A DNA stretch of 64,000 nt from Atrichornis clamosus (Eukaryota; Chordata; Aves; Passeriformes; Menuridae). The position numbers and the translations under genes are program-made. Below are positions 52,901-62,613 of this stretch, piece by piece (the stretch's first letter is position 1; the number at the start of each line of letters is the position of its first letter). The notes under the pieces were generated by a model. The model saw only the letters and a list, made by a program, of their open reading frames with translations. It had not been told where the DNA came from and searched no databases. The stretch covers positions 310,001 through 374,000 of the forward strand of contig WBMZ01008645.1 of the NCBI GenBank assembly GCA_013400975.1, in the 5' to 3' direction.

Positions 52901-55900
52901 TCAGCAGAGATTAAGAGCAATGTAACCTTTTACAAATTGCCATAACTTCATATTTTGAAAGATGTTCTTTCCCATCATTTCAGTCTCTTTGAGACTCATC
53001 AGTAACAAACCATACAGGTAAGAGAAGAGAACTAGAGAACACACAACTGACAATAAACTTCTCATGAAGGACATGAAAGGAAGAACTCACCAAAGTTCCT
53101 CCCTAATGTCCAGTTATGCTTCACATCTGCAGGGTCCTCAGGCAGCTCAAATGTAAATGGCCCAGAATACGAACGGCCCGGAGCAGACTTAGCTTCTATA
53201 ACGAGAGGTGTCCCTTCTTTTGTGTCACACACATCTAAAGAAGGAGCCACTAATGATGGCATACGGTCATCAATGTCAGACAAGTAAAGCAGGATGGTGC
53301 CAGTAGCAGTCTGTGCTGGAATGCCTAGATAAGAGCAAAAGAAACTGAAAAACACCCAAAAGTGGGAATTGACAAATGCCAGTCCATTGACAAGATCTGT
53401 CTGGTTTATCCTACCAGTCACACACAGCACATGATATAAACATTAAGGTGTTTTATTATCTATTAACCACTTAGATCCTTTTTATATTCAACATGCACCT
53501 CATCTCAAACACTCCAAATACTACTTGAATATTCTCTGACTGGCTGCTTACCATGGCCAGTGGCATGAACTATAATGGTGTACAGGCTGTTGTTCAAAAA
53601 AGGGGATTCTTGATCAAATTCTTTTGCCACAGTAAGAAGTCCAGAATTCTCATCCACACTCAGCCAACCACCTGGGTCATGGGCTAGTTCATATCTGAAC
53701 AAGAAAGGGAAAAATTACAAGTTATGATTTTAAATGGATTTTGTGTACCAAACTAAGCTTGCGGTCCTCTTTATATTCCTAAGTTATTTCTTATTCTGAG
53801 AGCTGGAACATCTCCACTTACTTTATCTTACTTGGCACATCATCTGGATATGATGCAGTATAGTTTCTAAATACCCTCCCGGGCTTCATTGAATCTTCTT
53901 TTTGGACAAAAAGTACAGGAGGATGAAATCTTGGAGCACGTGGTGGCTGTAAGACCTTGATGTTCACAGTTGTGTTCATGGATTCTAGATCAGACATCAT
54001 CACAGTGCCATGTTTACACCAGAAGAAAGGCTCTTCATTTGCTACAGAAATGACAAGTCTCATCTCAGAGTCATCCTCATGGCTGACAGGCTGAAAACCC
54101 CAGAAAGAAGCAGTTCAATTAGCAATTATGACCTTTTAGCAGTTTATTAGCAGTTAATTAGCAGCTATGACCTTTGGTTTGGCAGTCACCTCTGTTACCT
54201 GGACTTCAGGTGAGCTGAGCACACCTGACTCAGCTAAGATTAAGCTAAATCTCAAAATCAGATGGGCCACACTACACATTGCCACACTCAGCTTATCTGT
54301 TGCTGCTCCTTACCTTGACAACACTCAAAATGCCTTCATTGGTGGCCGGATCTGTCTCAATGGTGAACTGCTCCTTCTCATTGCCCTTTGCTACTCTGTA
54401 TTTTGCTCTCCACGCTGGAGTGCTGGGAGAGTCTTTATCTTCCACTTGGAGCCGTAACACAGCTGGGTGTTCTTGTCCTGCTGAAATCTGCAGCTGGTAC
54501 TGGGAGGGAAAAGGAAGGAAATAAGGATGATCTTTATTTATTTATTTATATTATGCAATCTCTTCACAGCGGCTTAAGTTTTCGATGGTCCAATGCACCC
54601 ACCAGCTCATCTTAACTAGCACTCCACAGACAGGCTGAGAAATGCCAATTACATCACCTAAGGAGTGATGAGATGGCAATAAAATGTAATTTGTTTGTCT
54701 TTATTTCTTACAATAACTCGGTCACTGGTTGAGAGCTGAAAACTCAGACTCTTGCCTTCTAATACATGAACAGCACTGTCCTTGCATCACAGCTTTTAAA
54801 AACGCAATAAGGATGGTACATGTGCTCAGAGAGAGGGAACAAACCACAGCTGTGAGAAGGGTCAGCATTTTACTGGATTGAAGTTAATGAAGGTGAAGCA
54901 CAGGCTTCTTGCACAAACCTGTTTTAGCAGGTGATCTAAAATTATTCCCTCAGGTCTTCCAAACACCAGGTAGGAGACCTACCATAGTGACACACTGGTG
55001 GAGGTGTTTGCTTTTGCACGTGACTTTGTCCACACTGGTGTAACCTGATATCTATTCCTGCCCTTCACAACTTCAAATATTTACGTACACCAGTACTTGA
55101 CATGACTCAGCACTCTGGATACACATGCTGGCTTTGGCTGGGATGGTTAATTTAGGGTAGATAGTAGATCGTAAAATAGAGAGTAGATTGTAATCATAGA
55201 ATGGTTGGGGTTGGAAGGGACATTAAAGGCCGCCTAGTTCCAACCCCTGCCATGGGCAGGGACAGCTCCCACTGGACCAGATTATTCAAAGCCCAGTCCA
55301 ACCTGGCCTTGAACAATTCCAAGGGTTGAGCATCCCAGTTCTCTGGGCAATCATCACCTCCGCTACCCAGCTGTTAGAATAAGCTGCCAACTTCCTTATG
55401 CTTCCAGTGAGATAAAACCCTTCTGGTGCTGCACACAGAAAATTAACTAAGATTAGCCCTGTCCGCATTTTAAGAGATATTTCTTCAGACTGATAAATCT
55501 CATATACACATGTTTTGGTCTGCAACTGTCTGAGGGTTCCCATTTCCACTGCTGAGTGCATTTAGCAGTTTGAAGGGCTGAACTGTATTTAGAAAGGCTC
55601 AGTGAAATAATAGTTTTTTCCCTTACATTATCACTAGTAAATACAGGGAGGTGATTATTTGCATCTTCAACTGCTACATTGACTGTTGCAGTAGATGACA
55701 GCTGGGGGCTTCCATGGTCACTGGCTTTAATCAAAAGCTTGAAAGAGCTGGCAGTCTGAAAAACAGAAACAAGGAAGTTCCAGGCATAGTTCAGAAGCAG
55801 TTCCCACGTTTTGCCAGTCACAGCTACGGAGCTGGATGTGAGACTCTCCTTCCCCTTGTACCTGGTAACTGTGTAATGAACGTGTATCATGCATTAAATG

Positions 55901-58900
55901 ACCAGAAGCTGCCAAATATACATCACCTCATAGTCCAGACATCCTGACAGAAGTATTGATCCTGTGGTAGGATCAATATTAAATGTGAATCCATCTGGAG
56001 AGGGCGTTTGCATACTTATAGAATAGGACACCTGTGAATTCGCAGTGCCAGCTTCGTCTCTGTCCAAGGCTGTGACTTGGAAAACTGGCTTATCTAGGAT
56101 GAAGAATTAAGAGATTAATGGGAGTGTTTAGTCTCACTGTGGAGTTTCTCAGGCCTGTCTGCATGTTCTTAAACATAAAGTGCTAAGAAAACTTATAACC
56201 TCCTGTGTGTTATCCCTGGAAAGAGTCTGGCCTCTACTTCATTTGTGTGGCAAACCTGCCTAAAGAACTGTTAGACAACAGAATTACCACACTCCTGAAT
56301 TTACTTTAACAAAAACATTTGCCATGTTTTTATGCCAGCTCCTGAGGAGTTGACACCACAAGTCCACACACCCAGACTAAGTCTTTGCATTTCTGAGCAG
56401 TGTCTGACCACCTTCTGTGAAGCTGGGTGCATGTGCAGCTGCCAGATCCACAGCTGAGATCAGCCTGATAAAGTCTTGGCTTGCAGTTAAGACAAAATAT
56501 CTTGGGAGCTTTTCCAGAATGTCTTCTCCAACATTATGCTAATGTACATTGAGGTTAATCAGACAAGAGATTAAAACATAGGAAACAGGAAATTGTCCCT
56601 AAACTCATGAGTGTTTAAGGTAGGGAGAAGAAGAGATTTAGTAAGAAAGGAATAATAATGACAAAGGAATTAGGAAGAGTCACACACAAAGCAGTGGTAT
56701 CCCTTGTTTGGGTGGCACTTACCTTTGCTGTGGTTCTCTCTTATTGTAATGTCATATTCTTCCTTGGAAAACTCAGGTGCATTGTCATTAATATCTTTAA
56801 CCTTTATCTTGAAAAATATAGGGTCGCCCAACAGCTCACCAGTTTTTGTGTTCTCAATATCAAAATGTATCTAAATGAGCAGCAACACAGGTATCAGAAT
56901 GGACTGAACAGCACAATTGAATCATCAGAACAGAATAAAAAACTTTCAGTGTTGAAGCTGCTTCAGTCAAATTTGCCTAACATTGGCTTTCATTCACATG
57001 CTCAAGTCATTATTTCACCTCTCAAAGGTAGATTCATAATGGTCACCCTGGGCCTCACACAATACTTTTAAAAGTAAAAAACATTTTTTGCTGCAGCTGG
57101 ATCTGGGTTATTTGAAATGGCTGCCTAATATAAAGTACATAAATATCTGTGGAGCCAGACAGAAGAAGGCTTTCACATGTGCTTCCCAGTTCTGAGCTAT
57201 TTTTTTAAGTAGTACATTCAGTTTTCTCCAGCTGCATTTCTGTGATATTTTGGCTCCACACCCATGAATGTGCAGAGGATTTAAATCTGAATGTTGAATC
57301 CTCCTTTGCTGCACTTAGCTCTGCTTTAAAACCAAGCTCAGAGTATCTGTCTTGGAACAGTACTGTGTCCAGTGAGGGGAATACAGAGTTCTCCAGAATT
57401 TCTCTTTTCATTATGGAAGGCAAGATGTTGCACAGAAAACCACATGGAAAACTATAATTTGGGTACAATTAATCCACAGAGACACAAATAGAAATCATGA
57501 CAGAATAAACATAAGGAGACCACAACAATTTATTTTTTTTTCTGGAGGAAAACAAACCCACACTCCCATATTTCATTCATAAACTTGTTATCACATTTCT
57601 TTCATTACACTTACGGTTTGTGAACACTTTTCTGCTTTTTGAGGAGAAACATATGCTTCTTCTTATGTAAAGTTACAGTAATGCAGCTTTGCAGCTCCTC
57701 CAGGATTATCCATTTGTTTGTAACACATGACTATCTACTTTCATTCCCCTGATTAGGAGGTTGTGCTTACAACTCAGTGTTCTGGACACTGTAGCTGTAA
57801 CATATTTTGAATTTCAGGACAACCTTTTAAGTTTTTAGGTTATGATCAAGGGTCATACCAGAAAAAATACCGAAAATTAAGTGTGCAGGTATTTGTGGAA
57901 GTTCAAACAAGCCACAGAGATTTATAATCAATAGTCATGTGGAAGTTATTGGTCTTTGCTGAGCCAATCAATTTAGCATTTATTTATAGGTTCAAGGTAA
58001 GAAAAGCAGATCACACACTTAACATTATTAGAGGTGTGTCTCACTCTTGTGAAGCATTTAGCCATGAGAAAGCAGTTTTAAGTATTCTTTGAAAGTGTGT
58101 TACCTGAAAAGCTGGGGTCTTTTCCCTGTCGATGGTGCGATGGACGTACAAGCGTCCATTTGCATCATCTTCTGTGGAAAACAATCCAATCTCTGGAGAT
58201 GCATCTACCCCAGGTCCACTGATTAAATATTTTAGTGATGTATTAAATGACCTGTTATTGAACAGCTTTTGAAGAGACGAGTAGAACAATGCAATGTGAG
58301 CAGGGAAGATGAACAGAAATAAAAATATTTTAGACCAGTTCTCTTTCTGCCCACGTTCCCTTTGCAGATGGGGTCTCTCTTGGCCTCAGCCATCCCCACA
58401 GCTCCCTGGGCCACAACACCACTGCCCAGTGTGCAGGGTCACCCTCTGACCACTCCCACTCCCCTGTCTTTTCCCCTGAGTGGCCTTGCAGCTTCCCATA
58501 GGAAGGAGCAGTAAATCCCTCCCACCTCACAGTTCTACCCAACTCTGTGCAAATAAGACAAGTCTGAACAAGCAAGGTTTTTTCAGCGTTGCTGTTTAAT
58601 GCACAATTCTTGCCCTCTCCTCCCTGTGGTATTTTATTGTATAGAGGCCATGAATGCCTTACTGAACTTCAAGCAGAATTTTCCTGTAATGTTGTTTGTA
58701 CCTGTCCAACATATTTGGGGAATGGTCCTTTGTCCTCCTCTTGAACCTCAATGGTGGTGATAATCCAGGTCCTTTTTGTTCTCTTTAGGGATTGCAGACT
58801 GTCTAACTGATAAGAATCCATCCACTATTGGATAAAGAAGGGTTTTTAGTGTCATAGTTTGCACATCAGCTGTTGTGTACCTGTTATTATATAATATTGA

Positions 58901-60813
58901 CCACAAACCTCAATACTCTTCCTTCTGATGGCTTGTCTTAAACTGAAATTTTCAATTTCGTGAGAAAAACTGTTGGCAGCAGTAACCTTGTGAAAAAAAG
59001 GAAAAGTGATTGTGACAAGTGTGGGTAACTAGAAAACCTTGATATGCTGTCTAGGAGGAATTTGCCTTCAGAGAAACATATTGACGTGGTTTTGACAGTA
59101 TTGTATTGAATTGTATCTAACCTTAACTCCAGAAATATCATCTCCACAAATGTCATCTCATTCCAAATGAATGCCCTGACAGCTGGGATACCAGTTCCTC
59201 TGATCAGGTGATGCCAGCCCCAGACACATACAAACACAGTGTCCAAGCAGATACCAGTCCATGGTATCATCTCTGTGGCTTTTTCTAAAACAAGTACCTC
59301 CAGTTTTTAAAATATTCACCCTTGTCTCTCTGTGTCTAGTGCTCCCTGAGATGTTGTCTGGTATTGACATAATCAACTTCTGCAAAAAAAGAGTTAAGTC
59401 TGGGGATATTTCAGGGTCTCAGGGACTCTGTGGTGTGAGTTGAAGTGTTCCAAACACAGCTGATTTACCAGAAGGTGATCACTGGACCAAAATCTCTAAC
59501 TCAGTTGAGTAAAATAAATCAGAGAATGGTAACTACACCCAAATTGGCAGAATTTGCCTTTTTATAAATGCAAGCTTCCTGCCCAGGCTTCAAACACTGC
59601 TTTTTACTGGAAATCTTTCACCTGAAAGGACTATGACAGTGCTCAAATCACAGTATTGCCATGAGCTCACAAGTAACTTGGACACCTTTCTCCTACTTGT
59701 CAGCACTTTCATTTTAACTCTTGGGGTTTATGACTCATTTTATCAAATGTTTCCAAAAATGGAAGAGATCTCTGCCTGCCCAGGCTTGGGCAAAGGTTGA
59801 GCCTTTACCCCATGACAGTTTTCTGAAGAAACAAAATACGTGTAAAACTGTCATGGTTTCAGAGCTGCCGAGCAACGAATGGGGTTCACCAGCAACGCCT
59901 TGGAGCTACTCTGAAAAATTGTTCTGTACCCAGGGAAAAAGCTGTGTGATGTAAAAACAGCAAGCAAGGCTCCAACTCAGCACTTGCAAGTCATCTTTGC
60001 TGGATTTGCTCCAGGTTCAGCTCTGCTGGACCCCCCAACAAGCTGTTTAGTCACTGTTAATTATTTTCAAAGCTTTAACTGCGTATTTTATGGCTTCCCC
60101 ACTCCTCGTGTGCACCTGCACGGCCATGGCTCGGGGTAGTGCTGTCTCCATTCCAGCCAAGGGCACTGCTAGAGAGGAACAACCCACTACAGGACCATCA
60201 ATCCCACAGAAACACTCGTGGAAACGCCACTGAATTCCTGGGGGGATGATGATCAATGTGGCAGGGTCACCACCAGCACCAGTGTGCTCATCCAGGCATG
60301 AGTGCTCCGGTATTCCCAGCAGGAGGAGCAGAGGGTCCCCACCCTGGAAACCCCTTCCCAGAGAGCTGAGCCCAGGAACTGGGACAGAGCAACATCCTGT
60401 TTTGGAGGCACCATGTGGGGACAAACAGAACCACAGAATCACAGAGGGGTTAAGGTGGGAAGGGACCACTGCAGATCATCTAATGCAGCCTCCTTGCTCA
60501 AGCAGGTCCTCTCAAGCACATTACCCAGGATTGTGTCCAGATGGATTCTGAATATCTCCAGGGAAGGAGTCTCCATCCCCTCTCCGGGCAGCCTGTCCCA
60601 GTGCTCAGCCACCCGCGCGGTGAAGTTCTTCCTCATATTCAGGTGGGATGTTCTGTGTTCCATCTGCTGCCCATTGCCTCTCGTCCTGCTGCTCAGCACC
60701 CCGAGAAGGCCCTGCCTCCATCCTCCTGCCATGCCCCCCGTGCAGCCAGACCCCCTCCCCACATCCCTCCCCACACCCACCTGCAGGAGCAGCAGGATGA
60801 TCAGCAGCTCCAT
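49797..60813 (-). CDS. CDH26: Cadherin-26, whole gene model (17 coding exons, minus strand)
   Basis: Calcium-dependent single-pass adhesion protein at the cell surface. Exons were placed by eye from GT/AG sites and codon phase; phases agree throughout and the lengths sum to 2,421 nt (about 806 residues plus stop), near the ~830 residues of mammalian CDH26. Order: leader ([11 protein letters not shown]), short propeptide ending RTKR, mature start TWIITTIE with Trp at position 2, five cadherin repeats, one membrane helix, and a cytoplasmic tail ending EEICQKWSP. Calcium-site motifs seen are IDRE and DINDNAPEF (EC1), LDRDEAGT and LDYE (EC2), and DANNH (EC2/3 boundary); EC3-EC5 motifs are degenerate. 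The tail ([12 protein letters not shown], then a stretch resembling LDSLG) and EC1 ([18 protein letters not shown]) are specific to CDH26 rather than to classical cadherins or desmogleins. No frameshift or in-frame stop was seen, so the gene appears functional. Weakest points: exon 2, the 3' end of exon 14, and no visible TATA box. Confidence 0.9.
50637..50720 (-). CDS. CDH26: CDH26 exon 16, cytoplasmic tail
   Basis: 84 nt, 28 codons, phase 0-0: [20 protein letters not shown] then TTDKILGQ. Acceptor GTGTCTGTCTTCCAG, donor CAG|GTAAGA. No family motif is recognisable; placement rests on splice sites, phase and position between two supported exons. Confidence 0.75.
50992..51066 (-). CDS. CDH26: CDH26 exon 15, cytoplasmic tail
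   Basis: 75 nt, 25 codons, phase 0-0: [20 protein letters not shown] then EVIAE. Acceptor CTCTCCCCGTGTGCAG, donor GAG|GTAACT. It aligns loosely with the region of the mammalian tail containing a DATMHRQLLAPVEGRMAE-like pattern. Confidence 0.85.
51180..51275 (-). CDS. CDH26: CDH26 exon 14, cytoplasmic tail (3' end uncertain)
   Basis: Acceptor CTACCCTTTTTCAG opens a phase-0 frame: [20 protein letters not shown], then [21 protein letters not shown] resembles the tail of mammalian CDH26. Two phase-0 donors are possible: CTG|GTGAAT at 51240 (36-nt exon) and CTA|GTGTGT at 51180 (96-nt exon, used here). Both keep the frame into exon 15, so alternative use is possible. Confidence 0.6.
51391..51615. 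repeat. Exact three-copy 75-bp tandem repeat in CDH26 intron 13
   Basis: Three identical 75-bp units start at 51391, 51466 and 51541, with no mismatch seen. In gene orientation each unit has TACTAAT, a pyrimidine tract and CCTCTAG, so each looks like a branch point plus 3' splice site. The array begins 21 bp after the exon 13 donor. Entering any copy in phase 0 soon meets a stop (TGA), so it is not a coding exon in the CDH26 frame, although another frame is open for 25 codons per unit. Confidence 0.95.
51637..51761 (-). CDS. CDH26: CDH26 exon 13, end of membrane span and start of cytoplasmic tail
   Basis: 125 nt, phase 1 in, phase 0 out. Encodes [19 protein letters not shown] followed by [18 protein letters not shown]. 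Acceptor TTTCTCATTTACAG, donor GAG|GTAAGT. The downstream intron starts 21 bp before a three-copy 75-bp repeat. Confidence 0.93.
52341..52568 (-). CDS. CDH26: CDH26 exon 12, juxtamembrane region and membrane span
   Basis: 228 nt, phase 1-1. Encodes [19 protein letters not shown] and a cysteine-bearing CFCPDGHTC segment, then the hydrophobic [14 protein letters not shown] helix, which continues into exon 13 (SSIVLCRCY). The orientation gives an extracellular N-terminus. Acceptor TTGTCTTTTTAG, donor CTGG|GTAAGC. Confidence 0.95.
53091..53324 (-). CDS. CDH26: CDH26 exon 11, end of EC4 and EC5
   Basis: 234 nt, phase 1-1. Encodes [33 protein letters not shown] and [20 protein letters not shown], ending LGRNF. 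The linker reads DIDDRMP rather than DxNDNxP. Sequon NWT. Acceptor GCTCTTATCTAG, donor TTTG|GTGAGT. Confidence 0.95.
53552..53694 (-). CDS. CDH26: CDH26 exon 10, EC4
   Basis: 143 nt, phase 2 in, phase 1 out. Encodes [20 protein letters not shown], then [24 protein letters not shown] replaces the usual LDRE, so this EC repeat has lost one calcium-ligand pattern. Acceptor TTTCTTGTTCAG, donor CATG|GTAAGC. Confidence 0.95.
53822..54090 (-). CDS. CDH26: CDH26 exon 9, end of EC3 and start of EC4
   Basis: 269 nt, phase 0 in, phase 2 out. Begins [20 protein letters not shown] and contains [16 protein letters not shown] and [14 protein letters not shown]. The LDYE calcium motif expected at the start is replaced by a serine/aspartate-rich stretch. 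N-glycosylation sequons NTT and NYT. Acceptor GGGGTTTTCAG, donor AAA|GTAAGT. Confidence 0.93.
54314..54499 (-). CDS. CDH26: CDH26 exon 8, EC3
   Basis: 186 nt, 62 codons, phase 0-0. Starts [10 protein letters not shown], contains [16 protein letters not shown] and ends [10 protein letters not shown]. Acceptor TTTTCCCTCCCAG, donor [23 protein letters not shown] closely follows the CDH26 family pattern. Confidence 0.95.
54533..54550. repeat. (TTTA)n microsatellite in CDH26 intron 7
   Basis: About four and a half TTTA units just upstream (in gene direction) of exon 8. Confidence 0.85.
55192..55420 (-). mobile_element. CR1 LINE, 3' fragment, in CDH26 intron 7
   Basis: Plus-strand reading starts CATAGAATGGTTGGGGTTGG, followed by GTTCCAACCCCTGCCATGGG and AACCTGGCCTTGAACAATTC, the reverse complement of the CR1 3' end. 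The left edge is clear; the right edge fades near 55,420. Confidence 0.9.
55627..55755 (-). CDS. CDH26: CDH26 exon 7, end of EC2
   Basis: 129 nt, 43 codons, phase 0-0. Contains [18 protein letters not shown] and [11 protein letters not shown], a variant of the usual DxNDNxP linker. Acceptor GTTTCTGTTTTTCAG, donor AAT|GTAAGG. Confidence 0.95.
55927..56093 (-). CDS. CDH26: CDH26 exon 6, EC2
   Basis: 167 nt, phase 1 in, phase 0 out. Encodes [17 protein letters not shown] near its start and ends [10 protein letters not shown]. The DRD and LDYE motifs are EC2 calcium ligands. Acceptor TTCATCCTAG, donor GAG|GTGATG. Confidence 0.95.
56723..56870 (-). CDS. CDH26: CDH26 exon 5, EC1 end and EC1-EC2 linker
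   Basis: 148 nt, phase 0 in, phase 1 out. Starts [14 protein letters not shown], contains the calcium-linker motif DINDNAPEF, and ends ITIRENHSK plus one base. Acceptor CTCATTTAG, donor AAAG|GTAAGT. The intron before it (56,871-58,103) is the longest within the EC region. Confidence 0.95.
58104..58265 (-). CDS. CDH26: CDH26 exon 4, EC1 core
   Basis: 162 nt, 54 codons, phase 0-0. Begins [20 protein letters not shown] and ends with the calcium-site motif [10 protein letters not shown]. Acceptor TCTTCAAAAG, donor CAG|GTAACA. Potential N-glycosylation at NNRS and NTS. The YLISGPGV...PEIGLFS block separates CDH26 from desmogleins and classical cadherins. Confidence 0.95.
58702..58782 (-). CDS. 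CDH26: CDH26 exon 3, furin site and start of EC1
   Basis: An 81-nt, phase 0-0 segment encoding [19 protein letters not shown] followed by PFPKYVGQ, with donor CAG|GTACAA. RTKR is a furin-type cleavage site, and the following T-W places Trp at mature position 2, the residue swapped between partners in type I/II cadherin adhesion. KGPFPK is the conserved start of EC1. The acceptor is CCCTAAAG|AGAACA; a second AG two bases downstream would break phase. Confidence 0.9.
59320..59379 (-). CDS. CDH26: CDH26 exon 2, propeptide (tentative)
   Basis: A strong acceptor (pyrimidine tract ending TTTTTTTGCAG) opens a 60-nt frame reading [20 protein letters not shown], closed by donor AGG|GTGAAT. Entry and exit are both phase 0, matching exons 1 and 3. 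Joined to exon 3 it puts basic residues RETR before RTKR, as expected for a cadherin propeptide. An alternative donor (GGAG|GTACTT) lies 22 nt further on. The residues themselves are poorly conserved, so this is inferred from splice sites and phase. Confidence 0.55.
60428..60735 (-). mobile_element. CR1 LINE, 5'-truncated 3' end, in CDH26 intron 1
   Basis: Read on the minus strand, the end has the CR1 tail (CTCTGTGATTCTGTGG) and an open stretch typical of the end of the CR1 reverse-transcriptase ORF ([20 protein letters not shown]). The 5' limit is approximate and lies within about 50 bp of the exon 1 donor. The residual frame is fairly intact but only a terminal piece remains. Confidence 0.85.
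60781..60813 (-). CDS. CDH26: CDH26 exon 1, start codon and signal peptide
   Basis: ATG at 60813-60811 followed by a hydrophobic leader [11 protein letters not shown], then donor CAG|GTGGGT; phase 0. The only in-frame alternative upstream is a GTG, not an ATG, so this start is preferred. The sequence 5' of the ATG is GC-rich and contains a duplicated CAGGTGCAGCAGAGC motif (about 60845-60877). The assignment depends on a leader preceding the well-supported EC1 exons and on the matching leader-exon structure of mammalian CDH26. Confidence 0.75.
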
Positions 60814-62038
60814 GGGGGACCCGGGACGATCCTGCCGTGGGATGCAGGTGCAGCAGAGCACTCAGGTGCAGCAGAGCCGGGTCTGTGGAACGTTGTGTGA
60901 TGGCTCCCTGCAGCCCAAGGCTTTTCCATCAGCTTTTCCACCTGGTTCCAGCCCTGTGAGCTGCCCCAGAGGACCACAAGTATTTCTGCCTCGTCAGACA
61001 AAGTGAAAAAACTGAACTGCTGTTTCTATCAATAAGGACTTGACAGAATCAAAGCAGAGCTCAGTCCTCCTGTGGTGTTGGTTTTCTGTCAGTCCGCACC
61101 TGCCACTCCCACACTCAATAAATAGGCCGTGACTGCTGTTTTGTTGTCATTATACAACTCACAGTAAATACGTGGCTTGTTTCCACAGTTCCTTGGAAAT
61201 GCCATATCCTAATAACTTCACAAGTAAACACACAACTTTATTTCAAAAGGAAGTGGTTTTCTCTGCCATGCTCAGGAGTACTGCTCTTCAGACTTTGAAA
61301 CGTGAGCAAGTTCTGTAAACGTTTATTTGAAACCTTATAAAACAAGACCAGTGTCTTGTTCCATCCAAAAGCCACCACACAAGGATGAACTTGTACACCT
61401 GGAGATGAACTTCCCACTCAGGGTGTGGAAAATACATTGTATATAAAACTACACAAAGAAGCCAAAAATGAAAAATTAAGAAAGACAGAGTGGCAGAAGG
61501 AAGATTCTGGCTTCTATGAAAACCCCTCTTACAGCATTATCCATCCTCCTGATTTGCTTTTGCTGGGCATAAGGTTTATTCTCTTTTAGAACTGGAAAAG
61601 AATTAATTTAGTGTTCTGGACATTGTGAAAGGAAGAATTATCGAAGAATTGATCTGTTTCAGGCAAGAAGAAAAGCAACAGAACATGTCAAGTAGGTCAC
61701 AATGTTTTAAATAACTTGAGTGTGGGGAGGAAGGCAGGCAGGATCTTCTGAGACTCACAAATAACAGCAACAGGTTAAACAGCAGTGCAGGGCAGGAGGG
61801 TTTAGACATCAGGAAAACCTCAAATAACAGGGATGTTCTGATTGTAAAATTCTTGTGTGATACCTCATAGTAGAGATTTGTAAAGCTTAATATAAGGATT
61901 ACAGAAATAGCGAAACAAAGGGATTTTTCAGCAATAGAAAATTCTTGGGGTTTCCCCTTTCAATCTCCCTCCCTTTATCTTCCTCTGGATTAGCCTCAGA
62001 TGAACATACAAACACGCCGTGTGTGAATTTAAGTTACA
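60814..62038. other. Presumed CDH26 promoter side and intergenic sequence
   Basis: The first 100 bp upstream of the CDH26 start are GC-rich with no TATA box at a normal distance, suggesting a dispersed promoter. The rest is AT-rich and no gene was found. Confidence 0.4.
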
Positions 62039-62430
62039 CCCATTCCATACTACCAGGAAAATCCAGTCCGGGTTTTCCCCCCATTCCGTACTCCGGCAAA
62101 AATCCACTCCGGATTTTTTTCCCCATTCCGTACTCTGGCAAGAATCCAGTCCGGATTTTCTCCCCCATTCCGTACACCAGAAAGATCCTGTCCGGGTTTT
62201 CTCCCATTCCGTACTCCCGGAGAATTCCAGTCCGGGTTTTTCCCGCCATTCCGTACACCGGCAAAAATCTAGTCCGGATTTTTTCCTCCATTCCGTACTC
62301 TGGCAAGAATCCAGTCTGGATTTTTCCCCCATTCCGTACACCAGGCTAAATCCAGTCCAGATTTTTCCCCCATTCCATACCCCCAGAAAAATCCAGTCCG
62401 GGTTTTTTCCCCATCCCATATCCCAGATGG
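62039..62430. repeat. Minisatellite, about 9.5 units of ~42 bp
   Basis: Units begin CCATTCC(G/A)TAC at 62039, 62081, 62123, 62165, 62204, 62246, 62288, 62329, 62370 and 62411 and carry AAATCCAGTCCGG(G/A)TTTT. The usual period, 42 bp, equals 14 codons, so both strands stay open across the array and give a false coding appearance. Units differ at several sites, so the array is not recent. Confidence 0.95.
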
Positions 62431-62607
62431 AAGGGACTGGAGCTGGAGGAAAAATCAGGATTTTTGTGGCTTCCCGTGGCCACCGGCAGCCACCACCTCC
62501 ACCCAGCCCTGCAGAACAGGAATGCTCTCCAAGGAAATTGAGTGACGTCCCCCTGAGCACGACGGAAAAAATACAACTCGGCAACCACAACAGGGCAGTA
62601 TCTCACT

Positions 62608-62613
62608 TTTAAT
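62608..62613 (-). promoter_or_regulatory. Possible polyadenylation signal of an upstream minus-strand gene
   Basis: ATTAAA on the minus strand at the left edge of AT-rich, non-coding sequence running to 64,000. That stretch could be the 3' untranslated region of a neighbouring minus-strand gene (FAM217B by mammalian synteny), but no coding sequence is in view. Confidence 0.2.

Noticed and set aside
58875..58960. Alternative CDH26 propeptide exon (acceptor AAAATTTCAG, then TTTAAGACAAGCC)
   Set aside because: In phase 0 it reaches a TGA before its donor; the exon at 59320-59379 fits phase better.
60302..61006. Plus-strand open frame of 234 codons upstream of CDH26
   Set aside because: It is antisense to the CDH26 leader exon and to the CR1 element; composition reflects the GC-rich strand, not a protein family.
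62039..62590. Long minus-strand open frame (about 220 codons) and plus-strand frames over the same bases
   Set aside because: They are products of the 42-bp minisatellite, whose period is a multiple of three, and no domain is present.
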